A stretch of 12,225 nucleotides of DNA, taken from Candidatus Hecatellales archaeon B24. Its GTDB lineage: Archaea; Thermoproteota; Bathyarchaeia; Hecatellales; Hecatellaceae. A program made the position numbers and the translations under genes. Where the stretch lies: NCBI GenBank assembly GCA_001593855.1, contig LUCC01000015.1, positions 1 to 12,225 of the forward strand, read 5' to 3'. Positions 5,858 through 12,225 of the stretch are shown piece after piece (positions within the stretch are counted from its first letter, which is position 1; the number at the start of each line of letters is the position of its first letter). The notes under the pieces are model-generated. The model worked only from the letters and a program-made list of their open reading frames with translations. It was not told the origin of the DNA and searched no databases.

Positions 5858-7762
5858 CTATCGGGCGAAGGGTTCCAGCTGGCTTATCCCTTTAATCCTT
5901 TCTAACTCCTTCTCCATGGTTGCCTTGATTTTTTCGGAGAGTTTTTTGTCGTAGTCTTCGAAGACTATGCGTATCTCATGTTTGCCTTTCCCTTCAACCT
6001 TAAACTTCATGAAGCCCAGTTCGCTTTGCTCAAGCGGGATTTTTAAGCCGTTATCGTAGGCTTTCCAGGCTGGGAAGTAGGCTTCCTTAACGATTATGGT
6101 TGTTTGCTCGGCTGAGGTTTCCAGGCTGAGCTTTATTTCGTCTTTACTCCAACTCCAAGAAACCTCAACGGGAGGGCTGGCGTCCACGTAGGTTACCTGC
6201 TCCGTGTTCTCGTAGAGGGTTATGCCTTCAGCCTCCAGAACAGGCTTGAAACTGGAGTTTTCGAGAAGGTAATGGCGTCCATATTTCCCAATCAGAACCC
6301 ATTTCACCCCGTAGTCTCCAGCTCTCTCTATGAAATGCCTTATAAGCTTGTCATCCTTGCAGGAGTTCAACGTGCAGATTTTTTCAACTTTTTTAAGCAT
6401 AACAAGGATGCTTCCCTGAGGATACCAACCGTCTATAAGCCTCTTCCCAGTGTAGTAGGGGAGAAGATAAACCCAGAAGGGGCAGTCTACAGCCAGAACT
6501 CTGCCGAAATCCTGCCTAGAAGCCAGGTAGCTTTGTATCTCAGGGGGGATACGTCCTACATCTACTTCTTTGGCTACAACTTCCGGGGTTGAAGCAAGAA
6601 TGCTTGCTCCCGCAACCACGTTAACCGTGAGAAGCAGAACTATCAGGAAGGGTGTGCTTAAGGTTTCCTCCCCGAAAACCCTCCTTGAAACGCCTTTGAA
6701 ATCGTATTTCTCCCGGGTAACAAGCACTATCGACAGCGGGATTGAAGCGTAAAACTGGAAGCGCATTAGGTCTATTTCGCCTCCAGCGGGCAGCAGAAGG
6801 CTTCCAGGGATGAAATAGGCTCCGTAGATGAAGAATAGGATAGTCCAGGTGAGCATTACTCTGCTATGGAAATCGTTTAGCTTTGAAAGTCTGCCTGAAA
6901 GCAGTGAAACGCCCAGAACGGTTAAAACGAAAATCACGGATGCCACTGGAATATAGTATAGGCTTGAAGGGTTGAAGGAAACCTGATGCCAGTATCTCAA
7001 GTATAGGAGGAAAGGTAGAAGCCAGAAGCTTGAGAGGATAAACCCTAAAACCACGGGGCTTCCCAGCGAGAAAACCTTCTTAAACTTCACTTTAAAGCCT
7101 TCCTTCCCCACCAGCACGTTCAAAAGCAGAATTGCCACCGTAATCACGAGAATGTAGGCTGAAAGGTGGTGGGTTAGAAGGGTTAAAGCGAAAAAGGCTC
7201 CTGCTAGCAGCATACTCCGCTTGGACCATTTTTCAATCGCCTCGAAAAAGAAGATTAAAGCTGTAAGGTAGAAAGGTAAGGCTACAATGTTTGTGAATCT
7301 TCCGAAAACTACCGAGTTCAAAGGAACAAAGGGGATGAGCGAGAAGATGAGAACGGCGAAGGCAGACTGCTCCCCAGAAAGCTTAAGCCTCCTACAGAAC
7401 AGGTAGAGGACGGCTGGAGTTATAAGGATGAACAGGACTTCGGTGAGCTTGTAGGACAGCATAGGGTTTAAGCCTAGAAGAGTTGGCAGGTAGGCTATCA
7501 TGTAGGCTAGGGGGGGATAGAAGAGGAAGAAAGGCATGCCGGCATACCAGTCGAAAAACCAGGAAGACCACCCGTTCTCCGCCACGTAGAGAAGCTTCGG
7601 CAGGTGGGAGAAAGAGTCCATGCCAAGCGGGTAGCCAGCGGAGAAAAGCTGAGCAGCATAAACAGCTGTAAGCAGATTAATTAAGAATGTAGCTGACATG
7701 ACCGCGGGAACTTTCAGGTTAAACTTCTCGGTAAGTATCAGGCTTGGCCTGTGTTTTTCCAT
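5858..7762 (-). CDS. GT-C-like / PTPS-related polytopic membrane protein
   Basis: This 634-residue protein has about 12 membrane helices in residues 18-390, then a soluble domain (391-634). The first extracytoplasmic loop has GMDSFSH (D49, H53), then W-F-F-D-W-Y-A-G-M-P and a FYPPLAYM motif (81-88). That layout matches the 6-pyruvoyl-tetrahydropterin-synthase-related membrane family (PF10131) and GT-C glycosyltransferases, where an early acidic residue is catalytic. The C-terminal domain contains AGDYGVKWVLIG (481-492) and AYFPAWKAYDNG (561-572), as in YfhO-type proteins, and should face outside. The likely role is lipid-linked sugar transfer to the envelope. Donor and acceptor are unknown. 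The start ATG at 7762 has AGAGG 4 bases upstream. It converges on rps19 and is divergent from dys, so it is not part of either operon. Confidence 0.75.
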   Translation of the reverse strand: MEKHRPSLILTEKFNLKVPAVMSATFLINLLTAVYAAQLFSAGYPLGMDSFSHLPKLLYVAENGWSSWFFDWYAGMPFFLFYPPLAYMIAYLPTLLGLNPMLSYKLTEVLFILITPAVLYLFCRRLKLSGEQSAFAVLIFSLIPFVPLNSVVFGRFTNIVALPFYLTALIFFFEAIEKWSKRSMLLAGAFFALTLLTHHLSAYILVITVAILLLNVLVGKEGFKVKFKKVFSLGSPVVLGFILSSFWLLPFLLYLRYWHQVSFNPSSLYYIPVASVIFVLTVLGVSLLSGRLSKLNDFHSRVMLTWTILFFIYGAYFIPGSLLLPAGGEIDLMRFQFYASIPLSIVLVTREKYDFKGVSRRVFGEETLSTPFLIVLLLTVNVVAGASILASTPEVVAKEVDVGRIPPEIQSYLASRQDFGRVLAVDCPFWVYLLPYYTGKRLIDGWYPQGSILVMLKKVEKICTLNSCKDDKLIRHFIERAGDYGVKWVLIGKYGRHYLLENSSFKPVLEAEGITLYENTEQVTYVDASPPVEVSWSWSKDEIKLSLETSAEQTTIIVKEAYFPAWKAYDNGLKIPLEQSELGFMKFKVEGKGKHEIRIVFEDYDKKLSEKIKATMEKELERIKGISQLEPFAR

Positions 7763-7777
7763 GGTCCTCTTCTAGTA

Positions 7778-7788
7778 TATTAAAATAT
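7778..7788 (-). promoter_or_regulatory. AT-rich promoter-like element of the membrane protein gene
   Basis: The minus strand reads ATTTTAATATA, about 16-26 bases before the start codon at 7762. It lies in a 68-base divergent intergenic region shared with dys and is the only TATA-like element on that side. Confidence 0.35.
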
Positions 7789-7803
7789 GGAGGAAGATAA
7801 GCG

Positions 7804-7814
7804 TTTTATTTTTA
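7804..7814 (+). promoter_or_regulatory. TATA-like element of the dys-speB pair
   Basis: TTTTATTTTTA lies about 20-25 bases before the ATG at 7831. That spacing predicts initiation at or next to this ATG, consistent with a leaderless transcript. It is the main argument for the longer dys start. Confidence 0.4.
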
Positions 7815-7830
7815 TTTCACGCTTCTAAAC

Positions 7831-8832
7831 ATGAATGGAGGCTGTTGGTATTTTCGAGGTGTGATTTTCTTGGTTTTGGAGGTTTGTAAGAGGCCTGTTA
7901 AGCCTGTGAGCTTGAAACCGGGGATGACCGTGGGAGAGCTTGTAAGCGAGATGGGAGATACCGGGTTTGGTGCGGGAAGGCTTGCTAGGGCTGTGGAAAT
8001 CTACGAGCGGATGATTAAGGACGGCGCCCTAATACTTCTCGGCTTCGCAGGGGCTATGGTTCCGGCTGGAATGAAGAAAATTATTGTTGAAATGATTAGG
8101 AGAAAAATGGTTCACATAATAGTTAGCACCGGAGCCAACATGGTTCACGACCTGCTGGAAGCTTTTGGAGGAGCCCACTACAAGGGGGTGGGCACCGCCG
8201 ACGACCGGCAGCTCTACAAATGGCAGATAGACAGAATATTCGACGTTTTCGTCCCAGAGGAATACTTTAAAGGATACTTCGATAATCCCATGCTGAGCAT
8301 ACTCGACGAAATCGCAAGGGAAACCCGGGGTACAAGCCTCTCCTCAGCCGACCTCATGAGGGAGATTGGAGGCAAGATAAACGATGAAAACTCTATCGTC
8401 AGAAGCGCCTTCGAACATAAAGTACCCATCTTCGTCCCGGCAATTCAGGATTCCTGTATAGGCTTACTGCTTTGGGAGGCTGCTGCAAAATATAATAGGA
8501 CTCCTCCAATCATCGACGTGGTTAAAGAGTTAAACCAGTTCTTTTCAGCCGTTAAAGACGCTGAGAAAACTGGAGCTATAATACTTGGGGGTGGGGTTCC
8601 TAAAAACTACATTTTCCAGGTGGCCTTTGAATTCAAGAAGCCTTACAATTATGTTATCCAGATAACCATGGACAGGCCTGAGCCAGGGGGGCTTTCAGGC
8701 GCAACCCTCGAGGAAGCTGTATCCTGGGGGAAAGTTGGAGAGGAAGCCTGGAAGGTTCAAGTCATATCTGACACCACCATCTGCCTTCCCATTCTAGTCG
8801 CAGCTGTAATGGAGAGGATAAGCGAAAGATGA
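7831..8832 (+). CDS. dys: Deoxyhypusine synthase
   Basis: This 333-residue enzyme makes the first step of hypusine formation on aIF5A, moving a 4-aminobutyl group from spermidine (or an agmatine-derived group in some archaea) to one lysine, with NAD. Family features are VSTGANMVHDLLEAFGG (98-114) with GTADD (121-125), PIFVPAIQDSCIG (199-211), and GGGVPKNYIFQVA (253-265), where Lys258 matches the catalytic lysine of the GGGVxK motif. EAVSWGKV (295-302) is the conserved C-terminal motif. The length is normal. The first ten to fifteen residues (MNGGCWYFRGVIFLV) are not conserved. GTG at 7861 or TTG at 7870, the latter with GAGGTG 8 bases upstream, are alternative starts. The TATA spacing favours 7831. 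It is followed after 16 bases by speB. Confidence 0.94.
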   Translation: MNGGCWYFRGVIFLVLEVCKRPVKPVSLKPGMTVGELVSEMGDTGFGAGRLARAVEIYERMIKDGALILLGFAGAMVPAGMKKIIVEMIRRKMVHIIVSTGANMVHDLLEAFGGAHYKGVGTADDRQLYKWQIDRIFDVFVPEEYFKGYFDNPMLSILDEIARETRGTSLSSADLMREIGGKINDENSIVRSAFEHKVPIFVPAIQDSCIGLLLWEAAAKYNRTPPIIDVVKELNQFFSAVKDAEKTGAIILGGGVPKNYIFQVAFEFKKPYNYVIQITMDRPEPGGLSGATLEEAVSWGKVGEEAWKVQVISDTTICLPILVAAVMERISER

Positions 8833-8848
8833 CTTGGGGGCCTATCCG

Positions 8849-9736
8849 ATGCCAAAATTCATATCGCCGGTAAACCCTTTCGCAGGCGTTCAGGTAGGCT
8901 ACGAGGAAGCTGACTACGTGGTTTTAGGTTTCCCCTACGATTTAACCAGCACCTACAGGCTTGGTTCAAGGAATGCTCCCAACGCCATAAGAGAAGCCTC
9001 TCTAAACATCGAAACCTACAGTCCGAGAACAGGGCTTTTCCTGGAAAACCTTAAAATCAGAGACCTTGGAGACCTGGAGGTTTCAACGCTGGAAGACCCC
9101 TTCCAACAGCTCACAGCAGTCTTCAAAGACGTTTTCAACGCAGGAAAGTTCGCGGTGACCTTGGGAGGCGAGCACACCCTCACCCATTCAACCGTTAAGG
9201 CTCTGCCTGAAAACGTTATGCTACTGGTTTTCGACGCCCACTTGGATATGAGAGATGTCTACGAGGGCAGAAGTTTCTCCCATACAACCCATCTTCGAAG
9301 GCTTACCGAGGAAATCGACCCCAACCGTCTTTTAATGGTAGGCGTTAGGGCCATCGCGATGGAGGAGCTCGAATCCGCCCGGAAAAGGGGGATCCGCTAT
9401 ATCACTTCCCCCCAGATTTTAAAGCACGGCTTCAACTGGACTGTCAGAAGAATCGAAGAACACTTTAAAAAGGCTTCAAGCGTCTACATAAGCTTCGACA
9501 TGGATGTTTTAGACCCGTCCTATGCTCCGGCAGCCTCAAACCCTGAGCCTGAAGGCTTAAACCCGACTTTCACCTTAAACCTTCTGGAGGTTTTGGCCTC
9601 AAGGATTCCGGAGGTAGTAGGCTTAGACCTTGTCGAGTTTTCACCGGCCTACGACAACGGGGTTACCGCGGTCCTCGGGGCTAAAATAGTGTTCGAAGTT
9701 TTATGTCTTGTTGAGGCTGCCGGATGTCGGAGGTAG
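8849..9736 (+). CDS. speB: Agmatinase-family ureohydrolase
   Basis: The product is a 295-residue ureohydrolase of the arginase/agmatinase superfamily, binuclear manganese enzymes that release urea from agmatine to give putrescine. Metal ligands are all present: His109 in GGEHT, Asp129/His131/Asp133 in FDAHLDM, and Asp217/Asp219 in SFDMDVLDP. SHTTHLRR replaces the more usual SHGT-x-x-RR, and ASNPEPEGL replaces the usual GTPEPGGL. A substrate other than free agmatine is therefore possible. DLVEFSPAYD is conserved. I choose ATG 8849, with GGGGG 8 bases before it. TTG at 8834 in the same frame is 1 base after the dys stop and would add five residues. The 16-base gap to dys implies one transcript. 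Confidence 0.9.
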   Translation: MPKFISPVNPFAGVQVGYEEADYVVLGFPYDLTSTYRLGSRNAPNAIREASLNIETYSPRTGLFLENLKIRDLGDLEVSTLEDPFQQLTAVFKDVFNAGKFAVTLGGEHTLTHSTVKALPENVMLLVFDAHLDMRDVYEGRSFSHTTHLRRLTEEIDPNRLLMVGVRAIAMEELESARKRGIRYITSPQILKHGFNWTVRRIEEHFKKASSVYISFDMDVLDPSYAPAASNPEPEGLNPTFTLNLLEVLASRIPEVVGLDLVEFSPAYDNGVTAVLGAKIVFEVLCLVEAAGCRR

Positions 9737-9744
9737 GGAAGCAG

Positions 9745-9751
9745 ATATATA
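9745..9751 (+). promoter_or_regulatory. TATA box of the DNA polymerase gene
   Basis: ATATATA is centred 24 bases before the ATG at 9772. Initiation should fall at or next to the A of the start codon, giving a leaderless mRNA, and no Shine-Dalgarno is visible. The polymerase therefore appears to have its own promoter despite the 35-base gap from speB. Confidence 0.55.
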
Positions 9752-9771
9752 GGCTTACCGGGATATTTCAC

Positions 9772-12225
9772 ATGGCAAACTTGTCTGAGCAAGATTCCTT
9801 GGATAAATTTTTAGGGGGAGAGGAAGCCGGGTCTGAACCGTCTGAAAAAGAGGAGGTTAAAGGCTCAACCTGGCTTGAAAAGCTTAAAAAAATTGTAAGC
9901 GAGAGGGCTTCTCCAGCTGAAAGATTCGATGAAGCCTACCTTCTGTCGGCAACCTATGACGGGGACCTCCGCTGTGCTGTCCTTAAATTTTACGACCCGT
10001 CAGAAAAAAGGATACTCTTATGGCGTGATACCACAGGACATAAGCCCTACTGCTTCACCAGTCTAACCCCTGAAGAGCTTAAAGCCATCCCGGAGGTTGC
10101 AAACCATGAAGGATTTGAAAGCGCGGAAACAGTTGAAAAGTATAACCCGCTTACGGACAGCCCTATAAAAATCACGAAGATACTGGCCAGAGACCCTTTA
10201 ACCATTGGTGGAAGACCGTCTGGCTCCCTCCGAGACGTAATCCCAAAGGTGAAACCTGACGCCAAGGTCTGGGAAGCCGACATAAAATACCATGAAAACT
10301 ACCTTTACGACCACGGTTTAGACGTTGGAATGCCCTACACGCTCAGGGAAGGTGGAAAAATCCCAGCTTCAAACATTAGAAAAGCTGAGCTTCCAAGCGG
10401 GCTTGAAGAGGCGCTTAAAGGTGAAGACCAGGACTTCCGCGACTACACAGCGGAGTGGGTTAGACTGCTAGAATGCCCTGTCCCCAATTTTAGGTTTGCA
10501 GCCCTAGACATAGAGGTGGCGGCCCCCAGCCTTGATAAAATTCCTAACGCCAGAGAAGCCTTACACCCGATTATAGCAGTGTCCGTCGTTGACAGTGAAG
10601 GGCTGAAGAAAGTTCTGCTCCTACGCAGGCACAACGTGGAGGAAGGCTCCGCCGAGCTTCCGGAAAACGTGAAACTTGAATATTTTGACGATGAAACCTC
10701 GCTGGTGGGGGCTACCCTTGAAATCTTAGCTTCCTACCCGATAATTGTAACCTTCAACGGAGACGACTTTGACATGCGGTACATCTGGCATAGGGCTCAA
10801 AGGCTTAACTTCCCCCGGGAGGTTATCCCCCTAGACATGGGCAGAGACTCAGCTCTCCTCTCCTTCGGAATCCACATAGACCTCTACAGATTCTTCTTCA
10901 ACCGAGCTATCCAAGTTTACGCCTTCGACCAGAAATACCGTGAAAACACCTTGGAGGATGTGGCCTCCGCCATCCTCGGCGTGGGCAAGCTTCCCATAGA
11001 AAAGAACGTTTCCGAACTGTCTTATAGGGAGCTGGCGGCTTACTGCCTTAGGGATGCTGAGTTAACCTATCAGCTTGCCGCTCTGGGAGACAGCTTAACC
11101 CTCAAGCTTATAGTAGCCCTAGCCAGGGTTTCAAAAATGCCTGTTGAAGACGTTTCAAGGCAGGGGATTTCAGGCTGGATTAAAAGCATGATGTACTATG
11201 AGCACCGGCGGAGGAACATTCTGATTCCAGGCCAAAGCGAAATCCTAGCGGTTAAAGGCTACACTGCAACCCAGCCTGTGATTAAAGGCAAAAAATATAG
11301 GGGAGCCGTAGTCATAGAGCCGAGGAGAGGAGTGAACTTCAACGTTGTAGTATTAGACTTCGCAAGCCTATACCCCAGCATAATCAAACGCTGGAACCTC
11401 TCCTACGAAAGCGTCCGCTGCCCCCACCCCGAATGCCGGGAGAACAGGATTCCTGAGACACCCCACTGGGTATGTAGGAAAAAGCGTGGAATAACAAGCC
11501 TTGTAATCGGCTCCCTCCGAGATTTAAGAGTGAAATGGTATAAGGTTAAAGCCAAAGACCAAAGTCTCCCCTCCGAGGTTAGAGCATGGTACGACATCGT
11601 TCAACGCACCCTGAAAGTCATTTTAAATGCGGCCTACGGTGTTTTCGGGGCTGAACACTTCGTCCTTTACTGTCCACCTGTAGCCGAAGCCACGGCAAGC
11701 ATAGGACGCTACGCCATAACCAAAACCATAGAGAAAGCTCAGCAGCTTGGAATAGAAGTAGTATACGGAGACACCGACTCTGTTTTCCTGAGAAACCCGG
11801 CGAAAGAGCAGATAGAGGAGCTGGTGGAATGGTCGGAAAAAGAGCTTGGAATGGAGCTTGACGTGGACAAAGTCTACCGGTACACAGTTTTCTCTACCAG
11901 AAAGAAAAACTATGTAGGCGTATACCCGGACGGGAACGTTGACATCAAAGGCTTGGCAGGTAAAAAGCGGAACACGCCTGAATTTCTGAAGAAAGCCTTC
12001 GCCGAAGCCATAAGCATTCTGAGCACCGTTAAATCCGAGGAAGACTTCTCCACGGCCAGGGAGAAAATTAAAGCCATAGTTAAAGGATGCTATGAAAAGC
12101 TTAAAAGCCGCCAGTATCCGCTGGAAGACCTGGCCTTCACCATAGTGCTCGGTAAGGCCGTGGAAGACTACGAGAAAACAACGCCTCAACACGTCAAAGC
12201 TGTTAAGGCACTTCCAGCTGAAGCC
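9772..12225 (+). CDS. polB: Family-B DNA polymerase, PolB1-type, 3' end beyond the window
   Basis: The first 818 codons are present without a stop. Compared with Sulfolobus PolB1, which I recall as 882 residues, about 70 C-terminal residues are missing. This is a replicative polymerase with 3'-5' exonuclease. Exonuclease motifs are intact: DIE (Asp246, Glu248), FNGDDFD (Asp334) and YCLRD (Asp428). Polymerase motifs are intact: A, DFASLYPSII (Asp529), B, KVILNAAYG (615-623), and C, YGDTDS (Asp667, Asp669), with KKNY and DIKG downstream. The sequence between motifs B and C and the segment up to TPQHVKA closely follow PolB1. The N-terminal 35-residue acidic leader contains QDSLDKFL (7-14), which looks like a PCNA-interacting box. 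C550, C555, H565 and C568 in the palm insertion could bind metal. The ATG at 9772 matches a TATA box 24 bases upstream. Confidence 0.96.
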   Translation, partial: MANLSEQDSLDKFLGGEEAGSEPSEKEEVKGSTWLEKLKKIVSERASPAERFDEAYLLSATYDGDLRCAVLKFYDPSEKRILLWRDTTGHKPYCFTSLTPEELKAIPEVANHEGFESAETVEKYNPLTDSPIKITKILARDPLTIGGRPSGSLRDVIPKVKPDAKVWEADIKYHENYLYDHGLDVGMPYTLREGGKIPASNIRKAELPSGLEEALKGEDQDFRDYTAEWVRLLECPVPNFRFAALDIEVAAPSLDKIPNAREALHPIIAVSVVDSEGLKKVLLLRRHNVEEGSAELPENVKLEYFDDETSLVGATLEILASYPIIVTFNGDDFDMRYIWHRAQRLNFPREVIPLDMGRDSALLSFGIHIDLYRFFFNRAIQVYAFDQKYRENTLEDVASAILGVGKLPIEKNVSELSYRELAAYCLRDAELTYQLAALGDSLTLKLIVALARVSKMPVEDVSRQGISGWIKSMMYYEHRRRNILIPGQSEILAVKGYTATQPVIKGKKYRGAVVIEPRRGVNFNVVVLDFASLYPSIIKRWNLSYESVRCPHPECRENRIPETPHWVCRKKRGITSLVIGSLRDLRVKWYKVKAKDQSLPSEVRAWYDIVQRTLKVILNAAYGVFGAEHFVLYCPPVAEATASIGRYAITKTIEKAQQLGIEVVYGDTDSVFLRNPAKEQIEELVEWSEKELGMELDVDKVYRYTVFSTRKKNYVGVYPDGNVDIKGLAGKKRNTPEFLKKAFAEAISILSTVKSEEDFSTAREKIKAIVKGCYEKLKSRQYPLEDLAFTIVLGKAVEDYEKTTPQHVKAVKALPAEA

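Noticed and set aside
6272..6752. Two plus-strand open frames inside the membrane protein gene
   Set aside because: They are antisense to the well-structured polytopic protein and show no family or initiation signals.
11623..12192. 189-codon open frame on the minus strand inside the polymerase gene
   Set aside because: It lies entirely antisense to an intact, motif-complete polB frame. The product is F- and V-rich with no family features, and the openness follows from the codon use of polB.
1..12225. CRISPR arrays, tRNA or rRNA genes, intact insertion sequences, riboswitches
   Set aside because: Reading both strands I found no regularly spaced repeats, no cloverleaf or rRNA-like segments, no paired terminal repeats around a transposase, and no recognisable riboswitch leader.

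Overview
The window comes from an archaeal chromosome, most likely from the TACK side of the Archaea (a Bathyarchaeia-like or related Thermoproteota lineage). The ribosomal proteins are of the archaeal/eukaryotic type. Deoxyhypusine synthase is present. TATA boxes sit about 25 bases before several start codons. The DNA polymerase resembles crenarchaeal PolB1 rather than the euryarchaeal type. The phylum-level placement is inference. Base composition is near 50% GC by eye.

Layout. The left edge (1-1290) is on the minus strand. It holds the first 37 codons of an unidentified gene running off the edge, about 330 bases of apparently decayed coding sequence, and a small archaeal protein kinase-like gene. 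Next, on the plus strand (1388-2518), come two tiny overlapping Lrp/AsnC-type ligand-binding (RAM) proteins, a five-helix membrane protein, and a 49-codon single-helix membrane protein in an AT-rich gap. From 2529 a promoter leads into the first part of the S10 ribosomal operon: rpl3-rpl4-rpl23-rpl2-rps19 (2582-5855). The usual continuation (rpl22, rps3, rpl29) is absent. Instead a large membrane glycosyltransferase-like gene converges on rps19 with 2 bases between the stop codons (5858-7762, minus). Divergent from it is a tight pair, deoxyhypusine synthase and an agmatinase-family ureohydrolase (7831-9736). The right edge is a 5' portion of a family-B replicative DNA polymerase (9772 to the end, 818 codons visible).

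How the genes work together. The ribosomal cluster, hypusine modification of aIF5A and the replicative polymerase are core information processing. The dys-speB pair links polyamine metabolism to translation. Its adjacency fits either supply of a spermidine precursor or the archaeal route in which an agmatinase-like enzyme processes agmatinylated aIF5A.

Most of the window is housekeeping. I see no CRISPR array, rRNA, tRNA, defence system or intact mobile element. The least explained signals are a roughly eight-fold excess of the hexamer AGGCTT across the whole window, the decayed stretch at 183-510, the overlapping RAM-domain pair, the 49-codon gene, and a palindrome at the predicted start of the ribosomal transcript.
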